Below are positions 35,310 through 46,631 of a DNA stretch of 64,000 nucleotides, in pieces. Source of the DNA: Erinaceus europaeus. Its lineage: Eukaryota; Chordata; Mammalia; Eulipotyphla; Erinaceidae. The position numbers and the translations under genes are program-made. The notes beneath the pieces were generated by a model. The model was not told the origin of the DNA. It made no database searches and saw nothing but the letters and a program-made list of their open reading frames with translations. The first letter of the stretch is position 1. Each line of letters opens with the position of its first letter. The stretch covers positions 119,020,145 to 119,084,144 of the forward strand of contig NC_080171.1 in NCBI RefSeq assembly GCF_950295315.1, written 5' to 3'.

Positions 35310-35492
35310 GGGCAGGGGTAGATAGCATAATAGTTATACAAAGAGACTCTCATGTCTTAGACTCCAAAGTTCCAGGTTCAGTCCCCTGCACCAACATCAG
35401 CCAGAGCTGAGCAGTGCTCTGGAGTTTCTTTCTGTGCCCTTCTCTCTTTGTATCTCTCTCAAAAATAAAATAAATAAAATACTTTTTAAAAA
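35310..35492 (+). repeat. SINE-C, long form
   Basis: Carries a 3' extension tttctttctgtgcccttctc before the A-rich tail. Confidence 0.85.
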
Positions 35493-35505
35493 AGAACTCA
35501 AGTGA

Positions 35506-35660
35506 GGGCAAGGGGAGACAGCATAATGTTTATGCAACAGAGACTCTCATGCCTGAGGCTCCAAAGTCCCAGGTTCAATCCCCAGCACCACCATCAGCCA
35601 GAGCGGATTAGTGCTCTGGTAAAACAAACAAACAAACAAACAAATAAATAAACAAATCTA
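35506..35660 (+). repeat. SINE-C with (AAAC)n tail
   Basis: Complete; tail expanded to about nine AAAC/AAAT units. Confidence 0.88.
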
Positions 35661-35781
35661 GTCTATGTCTATACAATTATATAAAGGGAAACTTTTTTTT
35701 GCCTTTGACTCACTCAAAAAAAGAAAACCATTATTAACTCGGGACTTGCTCCTATGCCTATCTCTTCACTGGCAGACTGTC

Positions 35782-35905
35782 TATTTATTTTACTAGAACA
35801 CTGCTCAGCTTTGGTTTACAGTGGTTCAGAGAACTGAACCTAGGACCTTGGGAGGCCCAGGCATGAAAGTCACTTTGCATAGTCATCATGCTATCTCCCA
35901 CCCTA
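35782..35905 (-). repeat. SINE-C
   Basis: Antisense, head catcatgctatctcccaccc. Confidence 0.8.
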
Positions 35906-36189
35906 GGCAGAATTTCTACACTCTCAAAATCTTACCCACCTGGTACATATCTAGTTCCAGTTCTTTCTCTTATTTTTTACATTTGTAGATAAACCTATGT
36001 TTATGAATGTCAAGGTGATAATTGTCTAATTTATCAGACAGACTTTTTTTTCTTCTCCCCCCACTCCTCTCTTCTCTCTCCAGGTCCTGATGGAATTGGA
36101 GTTCAGAACCCTCTGGTCATCTTCCCTTAACTTTGACTCCTCTGGGAGTATAGAGCAAAAGTCTTCTTTATAAATGTATCTATTTATTT

Positions 36190-36352
36190 TTAATATTTAT
36201 TATTATTTTTTAATTTATTTATTGGGGAATTAATATTTTACATTCAACAGTAAATACAATAGTTTGTACATGCATAACATTTCCCAGTTTTCCACATAAC
36301 AATACAACCCCCACTAGGTCCTCTGTCATCCTTTTTGGACCTGTATTCTCCC
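36190..36352 (-). mobile_element. L1 3' terminus, antisense
   Basis: The reverse complement reads gacctagtgggggttgtatt to aaaatattaattccccaata plus poly(A). It is inserted into the older antisense L1 3'UTR 36081-37890. Confidence 0.75.
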
Positions 36353-36397
36353 CCCCCCCTTTTTAAAGAATATTAGCAATCACTTTTCTAACTTTAT

Positions 36398-36562
36398 TTA
36401 TTTTTATATTTATTTAGTTAGCTATTCCCTTTTATTGCCTTTGCTGTTTTATTGTTGTTGATGATGTCCTTGTTGTTGGATAGGACAGAGAGAAATGGAA
36501 AGAGGAGGGGAAGACAGAGAGGGGGAGAGAAAGATAGACACCTGTAGACCTACTTCACTGCT
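36398..36562 (-). repeat. SINE-A, head cut off by next SINE-A
   Basis: Stops at gacctacttcactgc, then the next copy's tail begins. Confidence 0.85.
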
Positions 36563-36792
36563 TTTTTTAATTGTTGCTGTTATTGATGTTGTCGTTGTTG
36601 GATAGGACAGAGAGAAATGGAGAGAGGAGGGGAAGACAGAAGGGGAGAAAAAGACACCTGTAGACCTGCTTCACCGCCTGTGAAGCAACGCCCCTGCAGG
36701 TAGGGAGCCGGGGGCTCGAACCAGGATCCTTACGCCAGTTCTTGTGCTTTGTGACACCTCCGCTTATCCTGCTGCACCACCGCCCAGTTCCC
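36563..36792 (-). repeat. SINE-A
   Basis: Nearly complete; inserted in or beside the previous copy. Confidence 0.88.
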
Positions 36793-36901
36793 AAGAGCAA
36801 AATTCATTATGTGATGTAGAAGGTGGGAGTTCTGGCTTCTGTAATTGTTTTTCCACTGGGCATGGACATTGGCAGGTTGATTCAAACCCCCAGCCTATTT
36901 C

Positions 36902-37187
36902 TTTTTTTTTATTATTATTTATTTATTCCCTTTTGTTGCCCTTGCTGTTTTATTGTTGTAGTCATCATTGATGTCGTTGTTGTTGGATAGGACAGAGAGA
37001 AATGGAGAGGGGAGGGGAAGACAGAGAGAGGGGGAGAAAGAGAAACACCTGAAGACCTGCTTCACCGCTTGTGAAGCGACTCCCCTACAGGTGGGGAGCT
37101 GGGGGCTTGAACCGGGATCCTTAAACAGGTCCTTGCGCTTTGTGCCATCTGCGCTTAACCTGCTGTGCTACAGCCTGACTCCCCCCC
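36902..37187 (-). repeat. SINE-A
   Basis: Complete; cagcctatttct flanks both sides (TSD). Confidence 0.92.
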
Positions 37188-38069
37188 AGCCTATTTCTGT
37201 CTTTCCTTAAATGGTTAGGGCTCTTGAGAGGTGAGGTTCCAGGAAGCATTGGTGAGGTCATCTGGCCAGGGAGTACAGGATGAAATTGTAATAGCATCTG
37301 CTGAAAAGTGGTAAGATAGAAAGCAGGACAAAGTGTTTAATGAACAGAAGCTACAAAGGAGGAATAGAGAAGCTGGAAATAGGGACTTTAGAGTGGAAAG
37401 AAGCTAGGAAGCCTATTTTAGGTATGTTCCAGGGGGCTCATGACTTATAGTAATTTTTGCTAGAACTTGGTGGCTAACCTGCAGGTAGACTAAAAGTACT
37501 GTCTGGGAAGATGGTGTCAGAGTTGAGAACAGGACTTAGAAACCTAGATGAGGGCAGAGAGTAGCTCCCAAACTTGAAGAAAACAAAGAAATATATTTAA
37601 CTACCATATTGATCTGATCTGGGACACATATCTATTTCATATTTAGCAAAGGAGCCTGTATAACTTCTGAGTCCTTGTCAATCTGTGTTCACAGTCCCTG
37701 GTGACAGCTGGGAACATTCTAGGCTGCACTCATTTCAGGACCAGTTTTCCTCAAGTGGCAGAAGAATGACCCAGCCTCCCTTCGGAGAGCGGCGCAGTCC
37801 CTTCCATTGGTGACTCATAGTGAGGATACTGTCCTGAAGAAGCCCACAAGAGGGCTTATGATGACATTCCTGGGGGAAGTGACCAGGAATCTAGGTCCAC
37901 AGTGCAATCCTAGGATTTCCTGACCAGGGCCCCAAGTGATGGGGTGGCCTGGAAGTGACCAAGAAGGTCATCATAAGTGAGCCAGTCTCTTGCCCTTTTC
38001 CAGCTTTTATAGTCCGTTCTTTACTTGACAATCTGAGGCTTTCACACAGTTGTGAAAGTACTGATCATG

Positions 38070-38334
38070 TGGAATCGGGTGGTAGTGCAGCAGGTAAAGC
38101 GCAGGTGGTGCAAAGCTCAAGGAACCTCGTAAGGATCCTGGTTTGAGCCCCCAACTCCCCACCTGCAGGGGAGTCGCTTCACAAGCAGTGAAGCAGGTCT
38201 GCAGGTGTCTGTCTTTCTATCCCCCTCGCTGTCTTTCCCTTCTCTATCCATTTCTCTCTGTCCTATCCAACAACAACAACAATAATAACTATAACAATAT
38301 AAAAAAGGCAACAAATAAATGTTTTTTTAAAAAA
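38070..38334 (+). repeat. SINE-A with 16-bp TSD
   Basis: TSD gaaagta(c/t)tgatcatg at 38054-38069 and 38335-38350. Confidence 0.93.
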
Positions 38335-38479
38335 GAAAGTATTGATCATGATTTGTTGTATCTAAAGTGGGTGATAGGTTTATGGGGTCTGGCCTCAAGT
38401 TAGGGAGGAAATACACCTAGGGTTTTAGAGGGTCCAAGCTAACTGTGAGTTTTACTGCACTTACTGGTGTGGTGTTTCT

Positions 38480-38628
38480 TTTTTGAAATAAGTTATTTTA
38501 TTTTGTATTTTTCATCAGAGCACTGTTCAGCTCTGACTTATGGTGGTGTGGGGGATTGAACCTGGGACTATGGAGCCCCAGGCATGAGAGTCTCTTTGCA
38601 TAACCATTATGCTATCTACCCCTGCCCT
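38480..38628 (-). repeat. SINE-C
   Basis: Complete antisense copy abutting the L1 fragment. Confidence 0.85.
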
Positions 38629-38932
38629 CTCCTTTGCATCATCTTGGATGAAATTTGAGGATATCGTGTTGAGTGAGATAAGCCAAAAAGAGAAGGACAG
38701 ATATCAAATGATCTCACTTATTAGCGGGACTTAATAAAGTAGACGGGGAGGGAGAGCACAGAGTGAAACATGGACTGGACATGGTGTATTGCACCAAAGC
38801 AAAGGACTTTAGGGAGTCAAGGAAGGAAGATGAGAGGGAGAAAACTTTGGGGGCCTATTGAAATTATACATAATGAAATTGTCTGTGTGTGTCAATGACT
38901 GCACTGTAAAGCATTAATCCCCTTAAAAAAAA
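38629..38932 (+). mobile_element. L1-type 3' end fragment
   Basis: Begins in the ORF2 tail (catcttggatgaaatttgag, then gttgagtgagataagcc) and ends gtaaagcattaatcccctt plus poly(A). It is a sister of 1155-1442. Confidence 0.7.
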
Positions 38933-38941
38933 ACAACATAC

Positions 38942-39192
38942 TGTGCTTGAGTAGTGCAGTGAGCTAAGCGCATGTGGTGCAAAACACAAGGATCCCCGTT
39001 CAAGCCAGGTACAGCTGAGTCACTTCACAGGTGGTGAAGCAGGTCTGCAGGTGTCTGTCTTTCTCTCCCCCTCTCTGTCTTCCCCTCCTCTCTCCAACTC
39101 TCTCTGTCCTATCCAACAATGACAACATCAATTACAACAACAATAACAACAAGGGCAACAAAAGGGAATAAATAAATATATTTTTAAAATAT
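38942..39192 (+). repeat. SINE-A, short internal deletion
   Basis: Part of the B-box/linker region lost (ccgttcaagccaggtaca). Confidence 0.85.
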
Positions 39193-39227
39193 TGTGCTTA
39201 TGTGTAAAACTGCGCTATAGTCTGATA

Positions 39228-39570
39228 TTTATATTTTCTCAAAATCTGAATTAAATCCTAATGTCCTGAATGATGATGGCCTTAGGAGGTAGGCCTTTGA
39301 GGAAGTTCTTAGCTTATGCCCGCTGAGCCCTCATGGACAGAATTAATACCTTCACATGAGATGCTAGAAGTTCCTTGCCCTCTCTTGCCATCTGGGGACG
39401 TGGTAAGAAGATAGCAATCTGCAGCTTGGGGAGGGGTTCTCACAGCCTGACCATCTCAGCACACTGGCTGCGACTTCTAGTCTGCAGAACCGTGAGAAAT
39501 GAATTTCTGTAGCTTCTAAGTTACTGTGCTGTCATGTCATATCAGTCTGAATGGACCAAGACAAACAGTT
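39228..39570 (+). mobile_element. ERVL-MaLR LTR (MLT1/MST type), diverged
   Basis: Recognisable consensus blocks in order: aatcctaatgtcc, gatggccttaggaggtaggcc, gagccctcatgga, cttgccctctcttgccat, gcagaaccgtgagaaatgaa and the 3' end gaatggaccaagacaaac. This is an ancient eutherian LTR without an internal region. Confidence 0.8.
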
Positions 39571-39667
39571 CTTGTCTCAGATACTGATAAGCAGATCTTT
39601 GTTACCTCTGTGAATGTTTTGCTTTGGGAGGATGTTTGGATTTTGTAAAGCATATGAGTGACAATTT

Positions 39668-39760
39668 TCTGTCCTATCCAACAACGATGACATCAATAAT
39701 AATTATAACAATAAAAAAAACAAGGGCAACAAAAGGGAATAAATAAATATTTTTTAAAAA
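39668..39760 (+). repeat. SINE-A tail only (5'-truncated)
   Basis: Starts at ctgtcctatccaacaacgat. Confidence 0.8.
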
Positions 39761-39761
39761 G

Positions 39762-39942
39762 ATTTTATTTATTTATTCCCAGAGAAGATAGGCAGAGAGA
39801 GAGAAAGAATCAAACATCACTCTGGTCCATGTGCTGCCGAGGACTGAATTTGGGACCTCATGTGGCAAACGCTAGAAGAAGAAGGGACCTCATGCTTGAG
39901 AGGCCAGTGCTTTATCCATTGTGCCACTTCCCAGACCACAAA
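39762..39942 (-). repeat. SINE-D hosting the Vingi micro-insertion
   Basis: Antisense tcactctggtccatgtgctg and head ttgtgccacttcccagacc. The 21-bp insertion plus TSD splits it. Confidence 0.88.
39863..39883 (+). mobile_element. Vingi 3' end, 21-bp micro-insertion
   Basis: The 21 bases between two copies of gggacctcatg (39852-39862 and 39884-39894) are t + ggcaaacgctagaagaagaa. The last 20 match the very end of the long Vingi copy exactly. The insertion interrupts a minus-strand SINE-D. Confidence 0.8.
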
Positions 39943-39951
39943 ATAGGAATT

Positions 39952-40287
39952 TTTTTTCTTTTGTCTCCAGGGTTATTGCTGGGGCTCAGTGCCTGCACTC
40001 CAAATCCACTGCTCCTGGAAGCCATTTTTCACATTTTGTTGCCCTTGTTGTTACCCTTGTTGTTCTTATTATTATTGTTATCATTGCTGCCATTGTAGTT
40101 GGATAGGACAGAGAGAAATGGAGAGAGGAGGGGAAGACAGAGAAGGGAAGAGAAAGACAGACACACCTGCAGACCTGCTTCACAGCTTGTGAAGTGACCC
40201 CCATGCAGGTGAGGAGCCAGTGGCTTGAACCGGGATCCTTACGCCAGCCACCTACGCTTAACCCACTGCATTACCACCCAACTCCCA
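39952..40287 (-). repeat. SINE-A+
   Basis: 3' module at left (gtctccagggttattgctgg), head at right. Confidence 0.9.
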
Positions 40288-40354
40288 ACAGTAACGTTTT
40301 AAACAAAAGTTAATTCAGTTAGAAATTATAAAGGAGAAAATGAAGTATTGGAAT

Positions 40355-40543
40355 TATATATATATGTGAATAGAAACAGAAAGATGGAAGGGGAAGATAG
40401 AAAGGGAGAGAGACAGAGACACCCGCAGCACTGCTTCACCACACTCGTGAAGCTTTTCCTCTGCAGGTGGGGACCGGGGGCTTGAACCCAGGTCTTTGTG
40501 CACTGTGATGTGAGCACTTAACCAGTGTGCCACAGCCTGGCCC
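40355..40543 (-). repeat. SINE-B
   Basis: Complete antisense copy. Confidence 0.85.
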
Positions 40544-40547
40544 TGGA

Positions 40548-40675
40548 AGCATATTTGTTTGTACCAGAGCCCTGCTTAGCTCTGACTTATGGGGGTGCTG
40601 GGGATTGAACCTGGGACCTCAAAGCCTCAGATATCAAAGTCTTTTGCATAATAATTAGACTGTTTCCATGCCAGC
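40548..40675 (-). repeat. SINE-C
   Basis: Antisense ggggattgaacctgggacct. Confidence 0.8.
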
Positions 40676-41380
40676 CTATGTCTTTAATCTTTTTAATCAG
40701 GTAGAAGCTGACATTAAATAAACTGTAATCTACTTGCCAGTTTAAAGAGTCTAAGGTAAATGTGTAATTTTAACCATCGGTGTGAGCTTATCTGCAATTC
40801 GCTGTAGGTCACTTCTGTTTATTTTTCGGGCAAAATGTGAGTAATGTACGTAAAGCAATTTAAATAAGAGAAGAACATTATAATTAAGAAGGTTAACACG
40901 ATGGAATAAATATGTCACACATTAGTAACATACCTAATTACCCTTTGGGGGGGCAGAATAGTTAGGAGTTAATCATGTTAAATGGTTTTCAGTGTGATGA
41001 TCTAGAATTTTGCATTTCATATTTGCCCTTAGAATCTCATGCTTTGACAGGTGAAAGAGATCTTAGAAAATATTTACAGTTCTTTCCTCTGTTGACTGCT
41101 GTTTAGGAAACCTCAAACTTGGTACTCGCAGAACGTTCTTCTGAAGTTCTCCCTTCGAGAATTATGGTGATTATACATTTATTATTCAGACCATAGAGTA
41201 TCTGTGAATGAATGGAGGAAACATTAATAGTTATACGAAACACAGGCATGAACTGGATGCTGGCTGGTGACTCCGGCTAAGTGATCAGCCTGTGATTAAC
41301 GAACATTCCTCAAGCTGAGAATATCTACAGACTGAAGAGATGACTCACTTTTACACTAAGGACACATAGACACTTCCATT
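40676..41380. other. Repeat-free A+T-rich block
   Basis: 700 bp without any recognised repeat between dense SINEs. Confidence 0.5.
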
Positions 41381-41393
41381 TTGTTGACTCTTT

Positions 41394-41669
41394 TTAAAAA
41401 ATATTTATTTATTTTCCCTTTTGTTGCCCTTGTTGTTTTATTGTTGTAGTTATTGATGTTGTCATTGTTGGATAGGACAGAGAGAAATGGATAGGAGGAG
41501 GGGAAGACAGAGAGGGGGAAAGAAAGACAGACACCTGCAGACCTGCTTCACCGCCTGTGAAGCGACTCCCCTACAGGTGGAGAGCCAGGGGCTCGAACCG
41601 CCATGCTTACCCTGGTCCTTGCGCTTCGTGCCACATGCGCTTAACCCGCTGCGCCACCGCCCGACCCCC
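41394..41669 (-). repeat. SINE-A with 13-bp TSD
   Basis: TSD ttgttgactcttt at 41381-41393 and 41670-41682. Confidence 0.94.
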
Positions 41670-41792
41670 TTGTTGACTCTTTCAATTATCCCTGGGATAG
41701 AAGATTGCAAAGAAATCCCCACAGCCTGTTCATCCACTCTTTTTAAATGTAAGTACATATTCATTCAAAGATATATACTAAGCACCTTCTTT

Positions 41793-42092
41793 TTTTTAAA
41801 AAAAAATTATTTACTTATTTTCCTTTTTGTTGCCCTTGTTGTTTTTCATTGTTGTTGTAGTTATTTTTTGTTGTTATTGATGTCGTCGTTGTTAGATAGG
41901 ACAGAGAGAGATGGAGAGAGGAGGGGAAGACAGAGAGGGGGAGAGAAAGACAGACACCTGCAGACCTGCTTCACCACCTGTGAAGGGACTCCCCTGCAGG
42001 TGGGGAGCTGAGGGCTCGAACCCGGATCCTTATGCCAACCCTTGTGCTTTGGGCCACGTGAGCTTAACCTGCTGCGCTACCACCTGACTCCC
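41793..42092 (-). repeat. SINE-A
   Basis: aagcaccttct on both sides as TSD. Confidence 0.92.
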
Positions 42093-42242
42093 AAAGCACC
42101 TTCTCAAATGTGATGTTATGTGTAGATATATGGCATCTTTATTTTTTCAACGTATTGTTATCTATTATTTATTATTATTTGCTATTGTTGTCTTTAGGGT
42201 TTCACAACTCTGGGAGAGGGAGACAGTGACAAAAACAGCACT

Positions 42243-42447
42243 GGGGGGCTGGGTGGTGGTGCACCTGGTTGAGTGCACGTGTTACAATGTTCAAGGACCC
42301 AGGTTTGAGCCCCCAGTCCCCACCTGCAGGGGGAAAGCTTTGTGAGTGGTGAAGCAGTGTTGCAAGTGTCTCTCTCCCTCTCCTCTCAACTTCTCACTGT
42401 CTCTTTCCAATAAGTAAATAAAGACAATAAAAATAAATAAAACAGAG
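42243..42447 (+). repeat. SINE-B
   Basis: Complete; head ggctgggtggtggtgcacct. Confidence 0.9.
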
Positions 42448-42974
42448 CTGGGTGGTGGACAGGGGGAGACAACATTGCATCAAATCTTCCTCCAACACAG
42501 TGAACATGGCAGAGCCTGTGCAGTGACCAAGTGAATTGGCTTGTTGACCCTGACATTCGCCTTTATTGGACTTAAACCTATAGTGGAAAATACTCTAAGA
42601 GAAAAGCTGCCCTTGATAGACATTGACGAATAAAATAAAATCCCATCAATTCCTTTTGATTTCCTATTTCCTAATTCAGACACTCCCTCTCCTCTAAATC
42701 TCATCCCAGACGAAATAGCCACTCCTCCTTTTTGGATCCAGATAACTCATTGAACTTCCCTCAGCTACCGAGCAACTTTCCCTGCCATCTACACTTCTGT
42801 GTTCCTAGAATCTGGCTTGGCTTTCAAATTTAGGCCTGGTGTGCTCCTGTAAAACATAAGCAATGTCACCAGACCCCCACAACTAGCTGGGTCATTCTAG
42901 CGCAGTGACGGAACAAGACAAAAGCAAGACCAGTCCCCGGTTTTGTCTGAATACAAAGAAAATGCAAAGAAATT
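42448..42974. other. Upstream flank, unidentified
   Basis: Possibly an old retroelement; no block recognised with confidence. Confidence 0.4.
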
Positions 42975-43135
42975 CTATTTATTTATTTTTAAAAAGATTT
43001 TATTTATTAATGAGAAAGGAGGAGAGAAAGAAAGAACCAGACATCACTCTGGTACATGTGCTACCGGGGATTGAACTCAGGACCTCATGCTTGAGAGTCC
43101 AATGCTCCATCCACTATGCCACCTCCTGGACTACT
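42975..43135 (-). repeat. SINE-D
   Basis: Antisense aaagattttatttattaatg tail at left, head tatgccacctcctggac at right. Confidence 0.88.
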
Positions 43136-43139
43136 TAAT

Positions 43140-43388
43140 TAATTTGCCTCCAAGGTTATCGTCGGGGCTTGACGCCAGCTCTACGAACCCACTGCTCCTG
43201 GTGGCCACCTCCCCATTTTATTGGATAGGACAAAGAGAAATTGAGAGAGGACAGGAATATAGAGAGAAGTGGGGAAACACAGACACCTGCAGACCTGTTT
43301 CACCACTTGTGAAGTGTGCCCCCTGCAGGTTGAGAGCGGGAACTCCAACCCGGATTCACTTAACCAGCTACACCACCGCCAGGCCCTG
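43140..43388 (-). repeat. SINE-A+ variant, diverged
   Basis: Module gcctccaaggttatcgtcgg at left; body shortened. Confidence 0.7.
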
Positions 43389-44408
43389 ACAGACATTGTT
43401 TTAAAACACAAACTTCTCTCTCCCAGCTACGCTCCATGGCAGTGGCTTCTTATCAGCATCCTTTTAGCCTTGCTCTAATCTTCCCTCCTGCAAGATCGGC
43501 TGAGATACCCCAGCATAGAACTACTCCCTCACACTTCCTTACTGACAGCATCCAATCCACAACAAAGCCCCACTTTGTTAGGCTCTTCCCCAAACCATTT
43601 CACACAAGTCCAGCCCGTGTCCTTTCTAACTGCCTCCGGCTGGGGCTCTCCAAGGTGTCCATTCTCCCTTGGTTTCATTGGTGCTGAGTTCGCTCAGTGG
43701 GCCGCAGGTATGTGAGCTTCTTAGGAGCTGTAGCTGGAGGCCACGTTCAGGCAGAGAACCAAGAGGAAATTGAATGTGACCTGCATGCATGTTTCACAAG
43801 CAGAGGAGTGTGTGAAGCACAATGTGTGTGCTTTTATATTTCAGGCTTTAATGTTTTGTGCCTTTTGTTTCCCTTTGTGAAGATTGCATAACTACAGTAA
43901 AACAAAAAACAAACAACCCTAACCTATTTAAAGACTGTACGTCTCTGAGCAGATAACCTGCTAAATAGTTTCCTAGGTCAAAGCCTAACTTTGCAGATGC
44001 TACTGAAGAGAAAATCTTTTGGCTTGGTAAATTTTGTTTCTTCTCCAGTGAAGCAAGGATCTTATCTTTTGGACAACATAATGTCATTTTTAATCTAGGC
44101 TACAGCATTCAGTGATTTCTGAACTGCTAAATTTTATGTTACACAACCAAGTCTGCTTACTTCTATCTGCTTTCTCTGTACAATCTTTCTCAAATATAAG
44201 AAAGAAGATACTGCTGTGAGTTTGGAAATGTATCAAGTAATGAAAACTGAAATACTCATACAAGCATAGAAAGGGAAGATGAGGACATGAAAATTCATTG
44301 TGTGTTCAACATTCCAAAAGAGTAAAAGACAGTGTTTAGAGAATATAACTACTTTCATACCTAAAAGATAAGCGATGGGAAGAACTGTCCCCCAAAACAC
44401 AGTTGCTG
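43389..44408. other. Upstream flank, no feature seen
   Basis: 1 kb, C/T-rich at left (possibly L2-like), A+T-rich at right. Confidence 0.45.
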
Positions 44409-44565
44409 AGTGGGGGAGATAGCATAATGGTTATGCAAAAGGCTTCCATGCCAAAGGCTCCCAAGTTCCAAATTCAGTCCCCTGAACCACCATAAATCAG
44501 AGCTGAGCAGCGATCTGGCCTCTCTATATGTTTCTCTCTCCCTCTTAACATAAAACAAATAAAAT
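44409..44565 (+). repeat. SINE-C
   Basis: Complete, with a CT-rich extension. Confidence 0.85.
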
Positions 44566-44682
44566 ATTTTATTTATTTATTTATTTATTTTTCCCTCCAA
44601 ATACAATTGCTACTTCTTCTGCAGAAGTGACCATCTTTCAAGGAAAAGTAAGAATATTCTACTCTGGACAAGGAATTTTCCT

Positions 44683-44963
44683 TTTTTTATTATTTTATTT
44701 ATTTATTTAATCCTTTTTATTACCCTTGTTATATTGTTGTAGTTATTGTTATTGATGTTGTTGTTGGATAGGACAGAGAGAAATGGAAAGAGGAGGGGAA
44801 GACAGAGAGGGGGAGAGAAAGACAGACACCTGCAGACCTGCTTCACCACCTGTGAAGCGACTCCCCTGCAGGTGGGGAGCCAGGGGCTCGAACAGGGATC
44901 CTTACACTGGTCCTTGTGCTTTGTGCCACATGCGCTTAACTCACTGTGCTACCGCCTGACTCC
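44683..44963 (-). repeat. SINE-A
   Basis: gacaagg(a/g)atttt on both sides as TSD. Confidence 0.92.
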
Positions 44964-45242
44964 TGACAAGGGATTTTTCTTTCATATCTATAGTTGATAT
45001 TATTACTCTCATGTAGCGTGTAACCTTCTCAAGAGCAGAGCACAGAAAATGTACACCAGAGATAGTTAATGTACGTTTACCTCATAACCTGATGTATAGC
45101 TATTACTACATACCAATGGGGCAAATCTATATCAAGAAGGAAGACATCTAGAAAGTTACAGAGTTAGGAAGCTTCAGAAGTTACCTTTGTTCCTATAGTT
45201 ACCTTTGTTCCTTCTGCCTTGTAGTCTTAAAGATAGTAATAG

Positions 45243-45560
45243 AGGGGGCCAGGCCAGTAGCACAGCAGGTTAAGTGCACATGGTGTGAAGCACAAGGACT
45301 GGTGTAAGGATCCTGTTTCAAGCCCCCACCTGCAGGGGTGTCGCTTCACAAGCAGTAAAGCAGGTCTGTAGTTGTCTTTCTCGCCCCTTCTGTCTTCCCC
45401 TCCTCTCTCCATTTCTCTCTGTCTTATCCAACAATAACAATAACAACAACAAGGGTAACCAGAGCAACAAAAATGGGAAAAAAATGGCCTCCAGGAGCAG
45501 TGGATTTGTAGTACAGGCATCGAGCCCCAGCCATAACCCTGGAGGCAAAAAAAAAAAAAA
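45243..45560 (+). repeat. SINE-A+
   Basis: Complete; 3' module ggcctccaggagcagtgg, A14 tail. Confidence 0.9.
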
Positions 45561-45605
45561 GATAACAATAGTAACATCCTTGTCATTGTCTAGCTTTTTT
45601 TTTTT

Positions 45606-45654
45606 TTTTTTGTATTAGCCTTTTATTAGTGATTTACAAAATTATGGGACAACA
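45606..45654 (-). mobile_element. L1 3'UTR, antisense, left part split off by Vingi
   Basis: A T-rich run then attagtgatttacaaaatt leads to the Vingi target site atgggacaaca. The sequence resumes at 46632. Confidence 0.6.
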
Positions 45655-46631
45655 TAATTTTGCATAACATGTCTCTAATATCTGATTACTGTAAAAAATG
45701 GTGACTAATCCCTAGCACTGCAGAAATGGTATCATCTGTTTTCCATCTACACCACACCTCGGCCTCACGTGAGCTTAATGTGCAGCTTGGCGATGCGAGA
45801 ATCCGGCATGAAGCCCAGCCAGTCTATCTTGGCGTTACTCTCGATCGCACCCTGTCATTTCACGAACGTCTCATAAAAACTGCAGCAAAGGTGGGCGCGA
45901 GGAATCACATCATTGCAAGACTGGCCAGCTCCTCATGGGGCGCGAGCGCTTCCACACTACGATCATCATCTCTGGCATTATGCTATTCCACTGCAGAATA
46001 CTGTGCCCCAGTATGGTTCCGTAGCCCCCATGTCCACTTGGTCGATTCCAAATTATATTCCTCCATGAGGATCATTTCTGGAACCATCCGTTCCACCCTG
46101 GTTCCATGGCTGCCAGTTCTTAGCAACATCGCCCCGCCAGATATTCGTCGGGATGCGGCATCATCTAAGTTCATTTCCCACGTCTACGCTCGACCGGACC
46201 TGCCGATATACGCGGATATCTTCGCCCACCCTGTCCAACGCTTGACGTCTCGTCATCCAATCTGGTCCCCTACGCCTACACTGAACTTCTCTGTTCCAGA
46301 CTCTTGGAAACAGAGTTGGCAGTCAGCTGAGGTCAAGAACAAACACCTCATCACAGACCCCTGCAAGCGTCAACCCGGCTTTGACCTAGCACGTTATGAT
46401 TGGGCCCTCCTCAATCGCCATGGAACAGGCTATGGCCGGTACGCTGCTATGTTCCATCGCTGGGGAGCCAGAGACGACCCAAACTGCCCCTGCGGCTCCA
46501 GACAGACTAAGACCCACATAGTCAATGACTGCCATCTCTCCAGATTCAAAGGAGGTCTCGAAACTTGACATCAGGCTCAACCTGACGCTGTTGTCTGGCT
46601 ACAGAAGAAGGGCAAACGCTAGAAGAAGAAG
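45655..46631 (+). mobile_element. Vingi non-LTR retrotransposon, 5'-truncated copy (977 bp)
   Basis: The insertion is bounded by an 11-bp TSD, atgggacaaca, at 45644-45654 and 46632-46642. It starts within the reverse-transcriptase thumb region and runs to the element's 3' end, which finishes in agaagaagaag rather than poly(A). It split an antisense L1 3'UTR whose two halves (about 45606-45654 and from 46632 on) rejoin across the TSD. Assignment to Vingi rests on the protein type plus the known presence of this clade in hedgehogs. Another Jockey/Ingi-related family is the alternative. Confidence 0.85.
45657..46622 (+). pseudogene. C-terminal part of the Vingi ORF (reverse transcriptase end and CCHC motif), two stops
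   Basis: One reading frame spans almost the whole insertion. Its longest intact part (from ATG 45726) has 280 codons. Motifs are YLGVTLDRTLSF (residues 34-45 of that part), YSTAEYCAPVW (87-97) and a C-terminal Cys-x-Cys-x7-His-x4-Cys knuckle (C254, C256, H264, C269), all typical of the region after the RT domain in Jockey/Ingi-type LINEs. The frame is broken by TGA at 45702-45704 and TGA at 46566-46568. After the second stop it stays open for 17 codons to TAG at 46620-46622. The first break fits CpG decay of an Arg codon. There are no frameshifts, so the copy is young. It lacks the endonuclease and RT catalytic core and cannot be active. Confidence 0.82.

Larger units (their letters stand above)
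36081..37890 (-). mobile_element. L1 3'UTR, antisense, broken by later insertions
   Basis: Parts 36081-36180, 36793-36900 and 37190-37890 align with 46643-47703 (shared: ctctggtcatcttccc, tattttaggtatgttcca, acattctaggctgcactcatt). One L1 end and three SINE-A copies are inserted in it. Confidence 0.75.

Noticed and set aside
41487..42011. 174-codon plus-strand frame
   Set aside because: It is the reading through two antisense SINE-A copies and the short DNA between them.
45726..46568. The 280-codon frame as a host gene
   Set aside because: It sits inside a TSD-bounded insertion, lacks the catalytic core, and the frame extends beyond its ATG and its stop, as expected for a truncated retrotransposon.
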